DNA of 64,000 nucleotides, taken from positions 3,340,001 through 3,404,000 of the forward strand of contig NZ_CP125968.1 of assembly GCF_030067815.1 (NCBI RefSeq), in the 5' to 3' direction. Shown one piece after another: positions 38,354 through 48,289 of the stretch. The notes under the pieces were generated by a model. It searched no databases. It was not told where the DNA came from and saw only the letters and a program-made list of their open reading frames with translations. How positions within the stretch are numbered: position 1 is the first letter of the stretch; each line of letters begins with the position of its first letter. The stretch is from Sporosarcina thermotolerans (GTDB lineage Bacteria > Bacillota > Bacilli > Bacillales_A > Planococcaceae). A program made the translations under genes and the position numbers.

Positions 38354-39088
38354 TCATTTTAAGTTTTCAATGACAAGCTGAAGGATAATAGCGACAGTTA
38401 CAACGCGCAATATCGGTTTCACGTATTTTGGATTCAACTTCTGCGCGATTCGCACGCCCAATTGTGCCCCTGTCACTGAGCCAAGAAGTAAAGCAATCGT
38501 CATTGGCCAAATGATCATCCCTGTCGAAATATAACTGATAGCTGCCCCAAAGCAACTTGAAAATGTCGCAAGCCGCACATATCCGACGGCTTTAATATAG
38601 GCGACATTTAAATAGCCAAATAAATAGAGCATTAATGTTCCTTGACCGGGACCGAATAACCCGTCATAGATTCCAATTCCGTAAAGGCCGGGAGCGCTTT
38701 TCTTGGAAAAACGGAGAGGTTCATCCCCATTAAAACTTCCTTTGGATAAAAACGAAGTGATGAATGCGAAAATCAATAAACAAATTGCTACCCAATATAA
38801 GTTTGCCGCAGACATCAATGAAGCGATATAGCCGCCGCTTAACCCTCCAGCAAGACTTACAGGGATGATCCAAAATGATTCTTTGAATGAAATCTCTTTC
38901 CGTCTAAGTAAAACGTAAAAACTTGAAAATGCACTTACTGTATTCGATACTTTATTCGCCCCGATGGCCGAATGGATTGGGAGCCCCATTAACAGCATGG
39001 ACGGTAGGCTGATCAGACCGCCACCTCCAGCAAGTGTGCCTAATGTCGTGGCAACAATCCCAATGAAAAAAATTAGAACAAATTCCAT
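38354..39088 (-). CDS. TSUP (TauE/SafE)-family membrane permease
   Basis: 244 residues with about seven to eight hydrophobic helices. The family pattern is clear: GGGGLISLPSMLLMGLPIHS with NKVSNTVSAF in the N-terminal repeat and YDGLFGPGQGTLMLYLFGYL in the C-terminal repeat. TSUP proteins export or import sulfur-containing or small organic anions such as sulfite, sulfoacetate or taurine. The substrate is not known here. It lies 90 bp upstream of the CitS-type kinase gene and 24 bp after an MFS gene on the same strand, so it may be part of the regulated set. Confidence 0.82.
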   Translation of the reverse strand: MEFVLIFFIGIVATTLGTLAGGGGLISLPSMLLMGLPIHSAIGANKVSNTVSAFSSFYVLLRRKEISFKESFWIIPVSLAGGLSGGYIASLMSAANLYWVAICLLIFAFITSFLSKGSFNGDEPLRFSKKSAPGLYGIGIYDGLFGPGQGTLMLYLFGYLNVAYIKAVGYVRLATFSSCFGAAISYISTGMIIWPMTIALLLGSVTGAQLGVRIAQKLNPKYVKPILRVVTVAIILQLVIENLK

Positions 39089-39112
39089 ATAAAAACCCCT
39101 CTATTCCCCAAA

Positions 39113-40275
39113 TTATGTACTGACTTCTTCATCATGATTTTTACGTGGTTTCATAATAATCGCACCACCAATTAAAAATGCACCACTCACATAAAAGACG
39201 GATACTACGCCAATCCATCCACCGACCGCACCGAACAGAACAGGCGCGATGAATTGGGAAAGCCGATTGGTCATTAAACGAATACCTAACACTTCACCGG
39301 TGCGCGATTTAGGTGAAGCATTGTAAGTCGTCGTCATGGAAATCGGTTGTCCACATCCTAAGCCAAATCCCATCAGACAGCTGAAAATAAAAAAGAGAAT
39401 GATATTATGCGAGATAGAAAAACCTAAAAACGATGCGCCCGCAAGGAGGATGGAGGTAAATAAAACGACTTCTCGACCCAATCCTTGCAATAATTTAGGC
39501 AAGACAAATCGGATTATCATCATTGCGAGCCCTTGAATCGAAAGAATCCAACCAATTGTAGTGGTTGAGAGTCCGATATCCGTTCCATAGAGCGGAAAAT
39601 ACGCAACAAATATATCTTTCGAATAAAGTACGAGTGCACTTGAAAATAATGCTTTTTGAATCAGCGGATCCTTCACTAACTGCAGTGAAGCACCAAAGCT
39701 TACTTTTTCAGTCGTCTGTTCTTTTATCGTGACCGGTATGAAAAATGCAAAACCGATTAACAGAATACTAATGATCATTGATACAAGAAAACCTGCCGAA
39801 TAGGAGAAATGATCGGCTAAATAGCCGCCCATCACCGGACCGACCAATGCCCCGCCTGCAACCGCTAATGCAAACATGCTGAAATAATAATCGCGTGTTT
39901 CTTTTGTCGCGTCATTCCCAAGAACATTTTGCAATGAAAGCGCAATAAAAACATTGGAAGTTCCAACGAGGATTTGGCTTACATATAAGGACCAAATCGA
40001 TTCGAATAAATAAGGGAACAACATTCCGACAGCCATCCCTAACAACCCGAAAGTGACGGGAAGACGGTCCCGATTTTATCGGCAATCTTTCCCGCCTGGA
40101 TGGCGATCAATAGTGGGAGTGCTGCAAATGATGCCGTCAATATGCCAATTTCAAGCATTGAAGCATTCATTTCATATGCAGACAATGTGAGTATCGGGCG
40201 GGTTGCATTGATCACGATTTGAAAACCTAACACGATGATTAACACATTTCTTAATACCATAGGTGCTCGCCTCAT
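39113..40275 (-). CDS. MFS transporter (frameshifted near 40070)
   Basis: The repaired protein has about 388 residues and 12 hydrophobic helices. The N-terminal piece (VLIIVLGFQIVINATRPILT, then QAGKIADKIG, the loop 2-3 motif) joins the main frame through LPVTFGLLGMAVGMLFPYLF after one G is added near 40070. The main frame carries ALAVAGGALVGPVMGGYLAD (motif C-like) and further helices. It resembles multidrug or small-molecule efflux MFS members. The substrate is not assignable. The next gene downstream on the same strand is the TSUP permease. Confidence 0.8.
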
Positions 40276-40335
40276 ATTCTTCCGGATCCGTAATAGCCAA
40301 TTTAACTAACTAAAACGTTCCACCTTGGAATGCAG

Positions 40336-40374
40336 TAAAAGACTCCTTTCCTCAAAATTGAAGGAGTCTTTTAT
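40336..40374 (-). terminator. Intrinsic terminator at the end of the opp-type operon
   Basis: Minus strand AAAAGACTCCTT pairs with AAAGGAGTCTTTT around CAATTTTGAGG, just after the OppF-type stop codon. Confidence 0.9.
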
Positions 40375-40378
40375 CCGT

Positions 40379-41401
40379 TTATTCATCATATAAATGACAG
40401 GCAATCTGATGGCCGCTCGCAACTGCTTTCTTCTCCGGAACTTCCAATTTGCATCGGTCCATTGCGAAAGGGCATCGGGTGTGGAATACACAGCCTGAAG
40501 GAGGGTTCATCGGAGATGGCAATTCACCTTTTAGTATAATCCGTTCCTTTTTTTCACCCGATTTTGGAACAGGTACTGCCGATAAAAGCGCCTGTGTATA
40601 AGGATGTAATGGGTTTGCAAATAGTTCATCCGTAGGTGCCTCTTCCACTAATTTTCCAAGGTACATGACGCCAATCCGATCAGAAACATGGCGAACTACA
40701 CTCATATCATGCGAAATGAAAAGATAACTTAAATCCAAATCAGCCTGTATTGTTTTCAGCAAGTTAAGGATTTGAGATTGAATCGAAACGTCCAATGCCG
40801 AAACCGGCTCGTCCATGATTAATAGTTTAGGATTCAAGATAAGCGCTCGAGCAAGCCCGATCCGTTGCCGTTGTCCCCCTGAAAATTCATGTGGATAGCG
40901 ATAATAATGCTCGAGTTGCAATCCGACTTTACTTAATATCTCCATGACAATCTCAGTCCGCTCTTTCGGCGTTCCGATGTTATGGATGATCAGCGGCTCT
41001 TCAAGGGTTTTACCGATTCTTTTCCTAGGATTCAAGGATGAATAGGGATCCTGGAAAACCATTTGAATATCTTGTCGTACTTTGCGCAACTCTTGTCCTG
41101 AAAGTTTGAAAATATCCTTACCATTATAGATGGCTTGGCCCTCTGTTGGCTCGATGAGTTTCAGCAAAGTACGCCCTGTTGTGCTTTTTCCGCAACCGGA
41201 TTCCCCAACGAGGCCATACGTTTCACCTTTAAGAATGGAAAACGAAACGTCATTTACCGCTTGAACAAAAGTCTGTTCTTTGTTGAATTCCAAAAGGCCT
41301 TTTTTAACAGGGAAAAACTTCTTCACATTTTTTATTTCCAAAAGTGTTTCTTTGCTCTCGAGCTGTTGTTCATTACTTGACTCAATTGTAAGTGTGGACA
41401 T
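40379..41401 (-). CDS. oppF: Oligopeptide/dipeptide ABC transporter ATP-binding protein (OppF/DppF type)
   Basis: 340 residues. The ABC ATPase has Walker [19 protein letters not shown]-loop [13 protein letters not shown], signature [17 protein letters not shown], Walker [13 protein letters not shown] and H-loop FISHD, and then the OppF-type C-terminal region with a cysteine motif ([15 protein letters not shown]). The last is typical of peptide and nickel importers. The start ATG 41401 has GGAGGG 8 nt upstream and overlaps the 3' end of the OppD-type gene by 20 bp. It is the last gene of a five-gene importer operon and energises uptake together with the OppD-type subunit. Confidence 0.9.
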   Translation of the reverse strand: MSTLTIESSNEQQLESKETLLEIKNVKKFFPVKKGLLEFNKEQTFVQAVNDVSFSILKGETYGLVGESGCGKSTTGRTLLKLIEPTEGQAIYNGKDIFKLSGQELRKVRQDIQMVFQDPYSSLNPRKRIGKTLEEPLIIHNIGTPKERTEIVMEILSKVGLQLEHYYRYPHEFSGGQRQRIGLARALILNPKLLIMDEPVSALDVSIQSQILNLLKTIQADLDLSYLFISHDMSVVRHVSDRIGVMYLGKLVEEAPTDELFANPLHPYTQALLSAVPVPKSGEKKERIILKGELPSPMNPPSGCVFHTRCPFAMDRCKLEVPEKKAVASGHQIACHLYDE

Positions 41402-42398
41402 CGGCAGTTCCCTCCTGTTTCGTAAGGATCTCTTCAAAATGCCAGCATTTCACTTTTTGCGTAGCTGTATATTCGGTGACAGGAGGCGAAGATGCAATGC
41501 ATTGTTCATCCGCAAATGGACAGCGCGCGGCAAAACGGCATCCTTTCGGTACACGTGTCAACGGAGGCACAGTTCCTTCTATTGTATGTAGCATTGCTGA
41601 GCGATCTCCATCTAATTGAGGAATTGATTTGATCAACCCTTGCGTATACGGATGTAAAGGTCGCTCGAACAATTCTTCAATACTTGCTTCCTCAACTATT
41701 TCGCCTAAATACATGACAACAACCCTCGAACAAAGGTCAGCTACCACACCAAGGTCATGCGTGATGAAAATGATGCCCATATCCAGTTCTTCGTTCAGAT
41801 TATTCATCAGATCCAATATTTGAGCTTGTATCGTTACATCAAGAGCAGTTGTAGGCTCATCTGCGATTAATAGTTTTGGTCGGCAGGCAAGAGCAACTGC
41901 AATCATCGCCCGTTGTCTCATTCCGCCGGAAAGATTATGGGGATATTCCTTTGCTCTTTTTTCAGGCGACGGAATACCAACAAGTCTTAATAGTTCAATT
42001 GCCTTTTCCTCGGCCTCTTTTTTACTCGCATTTTGATGTAAAATGATGGACTCCGCAATTTGGCGACCGACTGTATGTACTGGATTGAGCGTACTGAGTG
42101 GGTCTTGGAAGATCATGGAGATATCATTTCCTCGAACTTCATTAATCTGTCTTTTATTAAGGGAAAGTAGATTCTTTCCGTTAAAGTTTATTTCTCCTTC
42201 ATATTCGACTGTCCCTTCTTCGAAAAGGCGAAGAATCGTTTGGGACATAACACTTTTCCCACAGCCGGATTCACCTACTACGCCTACGATTTCCCCTTTT
42301 TTGACGTCAAAGGATACACCATTCACGGCTGTCACATGACCTGTTTCGGTATAAAAATGTGTTTTAAGATTTTTTATTTCCAAGAGTACATCTGTCAT
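41382..42398 (-). CDS. oppD: Oligopeptide/dipeptide ABC transporter ATP-binding protein (OppD/DppD type)
   Basis: 338 residues with all ABC motifs: Walker [18 protein letters not shown]-loop SMIFQDPLSTLNP, signature PHNLSGGMRQRAMIAVAL, Walker B LLIADEPTTALD, H-loop FITHDLG, plus the OppD C-terminal extension (PLTRVPKGCRFAARCPFADE). It pairs with the OppF-type ATPase to drive a peptide-family importer. It overlaps the upstream permease gene by 4 bp and the downstream ATPase gene by 20 bp, showing tight translational coupling. Confidence 0.9.
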   Translation of the reverse strand: MTDVLLEIKNLKTHFYTETGHVTAVNGVSFDVKKGEIVGVVGESGCGKSVMSQTILRLFEEGTVEYEGEINFNGKNLLSLNKRQINEVRGNDISMIFQDPLSTLNPVHTVGRQIAESIILHQNASKKEAEEKAIELLRLVGIPSPEKRAKEYPHNLSGGMRQRAMIAVALACRPKLLIADEPTTALDVTIQAQILDLMNNLNEELDMGIIFITHDLGVVADLCSRVVVMYLGEIVEEASIEELFERPLHPYTQGLIKSIPQLDGDRSAMLHTIEGTVPPLTRVPKGCRFAARCPFADEQCIASSPPVTEYTATQKVKCWHFEEILTKQEGTADVHTYN

Positions 42399-43336
42399 CC
42401 CACAATTTCCTCCTTCCCTTTTATTGACTTGGTACGCTTTTTCGTGACCTTTTTATAATGCGGATCCATAATATCCCGTAACCCATCACCTAAAGAGTTA
42501 AGCCCGATAACGGCAATGATGATTAGAAGGCCCGGGAAGACAGTCATCCACCAAGCATTGAAAATGACAAGCTTTCCGTCATATAAAATATTCCCCCAAC
42601 TTGGTGCTGGTGCAGGAATCCCCGCCCCCAGGAAGCTAAGTGCGGCTTCTGTAATAATTGAATCGGCAAAGATGAACGTCGCTTGTACGATCAATGGTGA
42701 CAATATGTTTGGTGCAACATGCAGCCAAATAATGCGAGTGGAACTTGCGCCTTGCGCTTTCATTGCTTCAATATACGTTTGTTCGCGAACGACAAGTGCT
42801 GCCGATCGGACAATACGTGCTACATACGGAGTGAAAACGATGCTCAACGCGATGATGACGTTTTCAACTTTTGGACCTAAAGCTGCCATTAAAGCAATTG
42901 CTAAAAGAATCCCAGGAATCGCCATCAGTCCATCACAAATCCTCATTAATATTTGATCCAATCGTTTATAAAAACTTGCGTAAAGGCCGATTGTCAGACC
43001 TACAATTGACGTGATGATTGCGATTGATAAACCTACACTAATGGAAGCCCTCGCACCAAAGACAATTCGCGTAAGCAAGTCCCGTCCAAAGTTATCCGTC
43101 CCCAATAAGTGCTCTGCATTTGGGGCTTGAAGCCGGTTGTTCACTTCCAAATCCAATGGGCCGAAGCTAGTTAAATATGGACCTACAAAACTTAAAAGCA
43201 TTAAAAATATAACGATAATTAATCCAATCACCATCGAATAATTGGAAAAGAAACGTTTTTTCAGTAGCTGCTGTTGCTCTTTCTTCAGTTTCCTTCTTGC
43301 TTCTGATAGCGTTAACGTACTCCCTATATTCTCCAT
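42395..43336 (-). CDS. oppC: ABC transporter permease (OppC/DppC type)
   Basis: 313 residues with an N-terminal cytoplasmic stretch, a first helix (MVIGLIIVIFLMLLSFVGPY), the periplasmic-loop motif HLLGTDNFGRDLLTRIVFGA and the EAA-loop region (YIEAMKAQGASSTRIIWLHV) that contacts the ATPases. The C-terminus includes LSFLGAGIPAPAPSWGNILY, typical of DppC/OppC. The gene overlaps the OppD-type gene by 4 bp and follows the OppB-type gene by 33 bp. Confidence 0.9.
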   Translation of the reverse strand: MENIGSTLTLSEARRKLKKEQQQLLKKRFFSNYSMVIGLIIVIFLMLLSFVGPYLTSFGPLDLEVNNRLQAPNAEHLLGTDNFGRDLLTRIVFGARASISVGLSIAIITSIVGLTIGLYASFYKRLDQILMRICDGLMAIPGILLAIALMAALGPKVENVIIALSIVFTPYVARIVRSAALVVREQTYIEAMKAQGASSTRIIWLHVAPNILSPLIVQATFIFADSIITEAALSFLGAGIPAPAPSWGNILYDGKLVIFNAWWMTVFPGLLIIIAVIGLNSLGDGLRDIMDPHYKKVTKKRTKSIKGKEEIVG

Positions 43337-43369
43337 ACTATTCCTCCTTGCCTTAACAATGGATTGGGT

Positions 43370-44319
43370 CTATTTTTCTTCCAATCGAACCCGCGGATCA
43401 ATGACTCCGTAAAGAATATCGATGATCAGGTTCAGCATGACATATACAAACGTTACAAATAGAACAATTCCTTGGATAACCGTATAATCGCGTCGGGCAA
43501 CTGAATTGATGATCAGCGATCCAATGCCTGGTATATTAAAAATCGTCTCCGTTACAACCGCACCTGTTACCAATCCACCAAATGTAATTCCGATAACTGT
43601 TAGGATTGGTAGGAAGGCATTCTGCAAAGCATGGCCGTAAATGATTCTTCTTTCGACGACTCCTTTGGCGCGCGCCATTTTAATATAGTTCGTATTTAAA
43701 ACTTCCAACATAGAAGATCTCGTCATCCGGGCAATCAAAGCCGCTTGGATAGATCCTAACGAAATTGCCGGCATGATTAAATACTTGATATGGTTCCATA
43801 ATCCACTATCTAATGGCCGGTACCCCGCGACGGGCAACCATTGCAACTTCACTCCAATAAGTAAAACTAAAAACAATGCAAGTAAAAAACTTGGGATTGC
43901 CATGCCAAGTAATGAGAACCCCATAACGGTTTGATCCGTAGCGGTTCCTCTCTTAATCGCCGCTATGATGCCTAATGGTATCGCAATACATAACGCGACA
44001 ATTTCAGCTAATATCGCGAGCGATAACGTAGGTCCGATATGGCTCATAATTGCTTCATTCACCGACATATTCATGTGATAGGAAGAGCCAAGATCCCCGA
44101 CTGCCGCTTTTTTAACCCAATTGAAATATTGCTTATAAACCGGCTGATCCAATCCAAGCTGTTTCTTCGCATCAGCAATTTGTTCTGGGTCGCTTCCTCC
44201 CCTAACATATAGGTCGTCGGATCACCGGGCGTCAGATGGATGATTGAAAAAATAACAATGGATACAATGAATAACACGGGTATTAACGATAATAACCGCT
44301 TAATAATGTATGACCACAT
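43370..44319 (-). CDS. oppB: ABC transporter permease (OppB/DppB type, frameshifted near 44188)
   Basis: The repaired protein has about 317 residues. The start MWSYIIKRLLSLIPVLFIVS and HLTPGDPTTYMLGEEAT are in the first frame. After adding one C in ACCCAG near 44188 the sequence continues PEQIADAKKQLGLDQPVYKQ, exactly the DppB family pattern, then GDLGSSYHMNMSVNEAI and the EAA-type loop YIKMARAKGVVERRIIYGHA. Ends with DPRVRLEEK. It forms the channel with the OppC-type permease. Separated from the upstream binding-protein gene by a hairpin at 44349-44398. Confidence 0.85.
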
Positions 44320-44348
44320 GCGTGTTTACCTCCCTCAAGCATAAAAAT

Positions 44349-44398
44349 AAAAAATAACGCCATGTTTACAAAAACATGATAAACCTGGCGTTATTTTA
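44349..44398 (-). terminator. Intra-operon hairpin between the binding-protein and permease genes
   Basis: Minus strand AAAATAACGCCAGGTTTA pairs with TAAACATGGCGTTATTTT, followed by T residues. Between a binding-protein gene and its permease genes such a hairpin usually lets only part of transcription through, giving an excess of binding protein. Confidence 0.8.
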
Positions 44399-44407
44399 AC
44401 CCTTCAA

Positions 44408-45975
44408 TTACTTGGAATTTGAAACGTTCCAGAAAACGAGTCCATCAATATCTTCTAATTGTGAAAGTGACGTACGACCTGCAAAAAGCATATCCCCGTC
44501 TCCCATTTTAATAGCAGGTTTATATTCCAAGAAAAACGCCTGTAATTCATCATAGTATTTACGTGCATCATCAAGTGAAGGAGCTGTACGGATTTTAGAT
44601 GTAATTGGAGCTAACTTCTCATTGTTCGTCCAGCCAACATAGTCCGGTCTTGACCAAACAAGTGAAGTCGGCTCAACTTTACCTTTATTTGTAATGATCG
44701 TAATATCGAATGCTGATGGATCATTACGGCGTTCTGAGAATGTCGGCCAGTCATACACTTCAAGCTTTACGTTGACCCCAGCTTTTTTCAATTGCTCTTG
44801 TACGACAATTGAAGCGTTGTACATATGGTCATAGTCGCGGGAAGTCATCAGGCGGATTTCTTCGCCGTTATAACCTGCTTCCGCAAATAGTTTTTTCGCC
44901 AACTCGGCATCTTGTTTGCCATACTCTTCTTTTCCAAGATCGCTATACCACTGTGCTTCCTGATTCGCTAACATTACATGGTGATTTGTTTTATAATAGT
45001 CCGGATTAACGAAAGCCGCTTTAAGTACATCTTCTTTCTTTACTGCTGCATTCACAGCATCACGTGCAGCTTGATTTGTAAAAAGACCTTCTTTTTTATT
45101 GAAATACAATAATAGTAGTTCACGAGGAACACTCTTTAATACAACATCCTTGTTCGCTTTAAGCTGCTCAACGTTATCGATTGGTAGCTCCATACCAGCG
45201 TCATATTCCCCTGATAAGATTCCAGCAACCCGTGTTGATGAATCTGGAACAAAAATAATATAAAGGTCATCTACCAATGCTTCACGTTTTCCTGCAAGAC
45301 CGTCACCAGGCTCATCACGGTGAGAGTAGTCTTCAAATTTCGTCATGTGAATTTGTTGGTTTTGTTTCCAATCCTTAAATTGGAAAGGACCCGTACCGAT
45401 ATATTCAGTCACTCTTTCCTTTTCTTCTTTACCTTCAAGAATAGAAGCAGGCATGATCGTCGGTGCTTCTCCACCAGAATAAGCTAAAACAAGTGTTGCG
45501 GTTGAAGTTGGTTGTGCCATCTCAAGAAGGACAGTATACTCATCCACTTCAGAGAAGTTAGCGTCTTTGAATGTTTCTTTTCCTGAGCTCGAAACGTGTA
45601 TCCATCGGTTCATCGATGCGACAACGTCCTTTGCCTTCAGTTCTTCGCCATTATGGAATTTAACACCCTTACGTAATTTAAATTCAATCGTTTTTCCATC
45701 TTCTTTAAAGGACTCTGCAAGCATAGGTTGAATTTCACCTTTGGAGTCGAAAGTTAATAGTGTTTCAAAAATATTTCTTGCGATGTTCGATGAAATCGTT
45801 GTCGTATTGACATGTGTATCCAATGTAGGCGGTTCAGAAGGAACTGCTACCTTCAATTCTCCCCCTGATGTCGTTCCCTTTTTCGGCGAATCCGCCCAGC
45901 CTTGTCGTCCTTCGAGCAACCTGCGAGTGCAAGTAACAGGACACCTAAAAATATGGCATACTTAATGAATTTCAT
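44408..45975 (-). CDS. oppA: Family 5 solute-binding lipoprotein (OppA/DppA type, frameshifted near 45901)
   Basis: The repaired protein has about 522 residues. It starts at ATG 45975 after GGGGGAA. The signal peptide MKFIKYAIFLGVLLLALAGC ends in a lipobox. One G is missing near 45901 between SKDDK and GWADSPKKGTTSGGELK; the rest is intact (LKVAVPSEPPTLDTHVNTTT, FKLRKGVKFHNGEELKAKDV, YIGTGPFQFKDW, EAGYNGEEIRLMTSRDYDHM). SBP family 5 members bind peptides, but many bind other ligands such as opines or glutathione. The ligand is unknown here. It is the first gene of the opp-type operon, with a cre box upstream. Confidence 0.85.
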
Positions 45976-46050
45976 TCCAATTCCCCCTGTTTTTTAATTA
46001 GTTCCAAGCCAAACAAAAAACTGATCGACCAAAATGTTTAACACCCCTTT

Positions 46051-46064
46051 TGAGAGCGGTTACA
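46051..46064. promoter_or_regulatory. CcpA cre-like site upstream of the opp-type operon
   Basis: On the minus strand TGTAACCGCTCTCA fits the cre consensus TGWAANCGNTNWCA at every fixed position. It lies 76 bp before the binding-protein start. Carbon catabolite repression of the importer is inferred. Confidence 0.65.
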
Positions 46065-46210
46065 TTTCAACGAAACCATCTTTCGTATACATGGAAATTT
46101 ATCATAAGCTGAACTAACATAATAGATTGACTACTTAAAATAAATTAAAACATTTGAATGCATTTTGTTCATTAAATTTATTGGGGACTTTTAATCTATT
46201 TTGGACAAAA

Positions 46211-46236
46211 TAAAAGACAGGCTTTTTAGGCCCGCC
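46211..46236 (-). terminator. Weak terminator-like hairpin after the RraA remnant
   Basis: Minus strand GGCGGGC pairs (with wobble) with GCCTGTC around CTAAAAA, followed by TTTTATTTT. Confidence 0.4.
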
Positions 46237-46238
46237 AT

Positions 46239-46373
46239 TCATGATAAACATTCATCTAAATATGCAATGACTTCTTCCCTATTTCCGGATACTTTATCCT
46301 CCATTGAACGAGGAATCACAACAACACCATCCGCATCCCCCACAATATCGCGAATTACCCCATCCACAACGCG
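46239..46373 (-). pseudogene. C-terminal remnant of an RraA-like (HMG/CHA aldolase family) gene
   Basis: About 45 codons ending in a stop encode RVVDGVIRDIVGDADGVVVI, then PRSMEDKVSGNREEVIAYLD. GDADGVVVIP is the conserved C-terminal motif of RraA-like proteins, a family of 4-hydroxy-4-methyl-2-oxoglutarate aldolases and regulators of about 200 residues. Everything upstream is missing, and the homology stops within 3 bp of the family B array that begins at 46376. It therefore looks like a gene truncated by a rearrangement at the array. Confidence 0.6.
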
Positions 46374-46375
46374 GC

Positions 46376-46454
46376 TTTGGACGCGATAAGTTATCCTTTG
46401 GACGCGCAAAGCGATTCTTTGGACGCACAACTTATCGCTTTGGACGCGGAACCG
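46376..46454. repeat. Intergenic 21-bp tandem array, family B (4 units)
   Basis: TTTGGACGC recurs at 46376, 46397, 46418 and 46439, exactly 21 bp apart. It shares the core with the arrays at 33171 and 34541, more than 11 kb away. It lies between the RraA-like remnant and the 3' end of the hydroxyacid dehydrogenase gene. Confidence 0.85.
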
Positions 46455-47425
46455 CTACCTCACCCTCAATCCAACCACACTCTCATTAATCAACGAAGGT
46501 GGTATCTCCCCAGTCAACCCCGCCACCAAATTCCGGCAGGCTAACTCCTCCATTTTCGCGCGGGTTTCTGAGGTTGCAGACCCGATATGCGGGAGGGTAA
46601 CAAGGTTCGGTATACCAAGGAATGGGTGGTCCTCAGCAAGAGGCTCATGCTCGTATACATCCAGTCCAGCTGCAAGGATCTCGCCCTCTTTCAGGGCAGC
46701 CGCCAAATCATCCTCATTCACTAACGCGCCTCTTGATCCATTAACAAATATGGCGGTTTCCTTCATTAAGCTAAATTCCCGGGCACTGATTAGATGAATG
46801 GTATCCGCAGTTTGCGGTGCCATCAAGCAAACAAAATCGGCTTGTTGCAATAGGTCATCCATTTCCACATATTTCGCGCCAAGCTTCGTCTCAGCTTCCG
46901 GCTTTCTTGAACGATTATGGTAAAGGATATCCATCCCAAATCCGAACCGCCCCCGTTTGGCTATGGCTTGTCCAATTTTACCCATGCCTATAATGCCAAG
47001 CGTCTTCCCATGAACGTCGACGCCAAATAGGGTTGGACTTAATTTCCCAGTCCAGTTTCCTTCTTTGACATACTTGTCGAGTTCCGGGATCTTCTTGCTG
47101 TCGCTAACAATAAGCCAAAAATTGTATCAGCGGTTGTTTCGGTTAGGACATCAGGTGTGTTGGTGGCCAAAATTCCCCGCTTTGTTAATTCCTCAATATC
47201 GAGATTGTCATAGCCGACAGAAATATTAGATACAACCTTCAACAACGGCGCGCGTTCCAACAATGCCTCATTAACTTTCAAACTCGAGCCAATCAAGCCA
47301 GTGGCCGTCACTATCTCCCTATTGAATTCCTCACTTCCCGGAACGGCCGTAACAACAGTGAATCTATCTTCAAGCTTGATTGTCCCTTCTTCCGAAATCG
47401 GGCTATAAATTAATACTTTCTCCAT
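46455..47425 (-). CDS. D-isomer-specific 2-hydroxyacid dehydrogenase (frameshifted near 47091)
   Basis: The repaired protein has about 323 residues. It starts at ATG 47425 (GGGGGAATCC upstream). The first frame gives the substrate-binding domain with VVSNISVGYDNLDIEELTKR and TNTPDVLTETTADTIFGLLL. After one A is added near 47091 the sequence continues IPELDKYVKEGNWTGKLSPT and the NAD-binding motif LGIIGMGKIGQAIAKR, then MAPQTADTIHLI, NGSRGALVNEDDL (Arg), and LPHIGSATSETR (His). This matches glyoxylate/hydroxypyruvate reductases. It lies directly after the GntR regulator gene with a terminator between and may handle a side product of sugar-acid breakdown. Confidence 0.85.
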
Positions 47426-47445
47426 TATCTTGGATTCCCCCTTAT

Positions 47446-47484
47446 TGAAAAAGGACAGGAAATCGACAATTTCCTGTCCTGTTT
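47446..47484 (-). terminator. Intrinsic terminator after the GntR/FCD regulator gene
   Basis: Minus strand AGGACAGGAAAT pairs with ATTTCCTGTCCT around TGTCG, followed by TTTTT. It lies between the regulator and dehydrogenase genes. Confidence 0.85.
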
Positions 47485-47487
47485 TCA

Positions 47488-48174
47488 TTATGACTTATTA
47501 TGATCGCTCAATATTTTATCCCGTACATAACTTAAGTGATTGTACATCTTTTGAAATGCTTCGATTGGATCTCGTTTTTTCAAGGCCTCATAAATCTCAG
47601 TGTGGTACTGAATCGTTAATTCCGGCTCCCGTACTTTAATAAGTGAGTCGGTCTTTTCGTGGGCCATCAATAAAGACTCGATCATACCTTCCACAATCGG
47701 ATTTTTTGCGCTGTAGGCGATGATTCTATGGAATTGCTTGTCGTACATTCCATAGTCTTCATCATTTTTCCGGATATTTTCAATCGTCTCGGCAAGTTCT
47801 GCAAGCTCACTATCTGTAATTTTTTCAGCAGCAATCGTGACAAGTCCGAGTTCAAGTGTCATCCTCGCTTCAATAACGGCCGGAAGATTGTTGATGGAAA
47901 TTGCTAACATTGCACGGAACGGGCTGCTTCCAACTTTTTCATTCACAAACGTTCCGCCACGCGGCTTTCTCGTAATGACTTCGAGCGTTTCAAGCGAACT
48001 AAGTGCTTCACGGATGACGGGGCGGCTGACGTCCAGTTGTTCCATCAGCTGCATCTCCGGCGGAAGCCTGTCGCCCGGCCTCAACTGCCCACTGAACAAG
48101 AGCGAGATAATCTGTTCCATTACCTGCTGGGCAAGGGTGTTGCGTTTCACCGTATCAACATTATATAACTGCAA
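47488..48174 (-). CDS. GntR-family regulator of the FadR/FCD subfamily
   Basis: About 228 residues. The start is TTG 48174, 7-8 nt after AAAGGAGG. The N-terminal winged helix has the GntR pattern LAQQVMEQIISLLFSGQLRP, GDRLPPEMQLMEQLDVSRPV and IREALSSLETLEVITRKPRG. The FCD effector domain contains VIEARMTLELGLVTIAAE, YDKQFHRIIAYSA and IQYHTEIYEALKKRD with Asp/His metal ligands. It sits downstream of gudD in the aldarate cluster. Three related operator-like palindromes (48200, 53476, 59526) have the GT-N-AC geometry of GntR sites, so this protein is probably the cluster repressor, released by an aldarate or keto-acid. Confidence 0.85.
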   Translation of the reverse strand: MQLYNVDTVKRNTLAQQVMEQIISLLFSGQLRPGDRLPPEMQLMEQLDVSRPVIREALSSLETLEVITRKPRGGTFVNEKVGSSPFRAMLAISINNLPAVIEARMTLELGLVTIAAEKITDSELAELAETIENIRKNDEDYGMYDKQFHRIIAYSAKNPIVEGMIESLLMAHEKTDSLIKVREPELTIQYHTEIYEALKKRDPIEAFQKMYNHLSYVRDKILSDHNKS

Positions 48175-48199
48175 GGCGGTTCCTCCTTTCCTCATTAAT

Positions 48200-48212
48200 A
48201 TTGACGGACAAT
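48200..48212. promoter_or_regulatory. Operator-like palindrome upstream of the GntR/FCD gene
   Basis: ATTGACGGACAAT, related to the perfect ATTGTAAGACAAT sites at 53476 and 59526. It lies 26 bp before the TTG start, consistent with autoregulation. Confidence 0.5.
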
Positions 48213-48289
48213 ACTACAATTAAATCTACATTAAGTATACTACCTCTATGCAAAAAACAAAATGTAAGTCTGTACTTATAAGGAATTAA

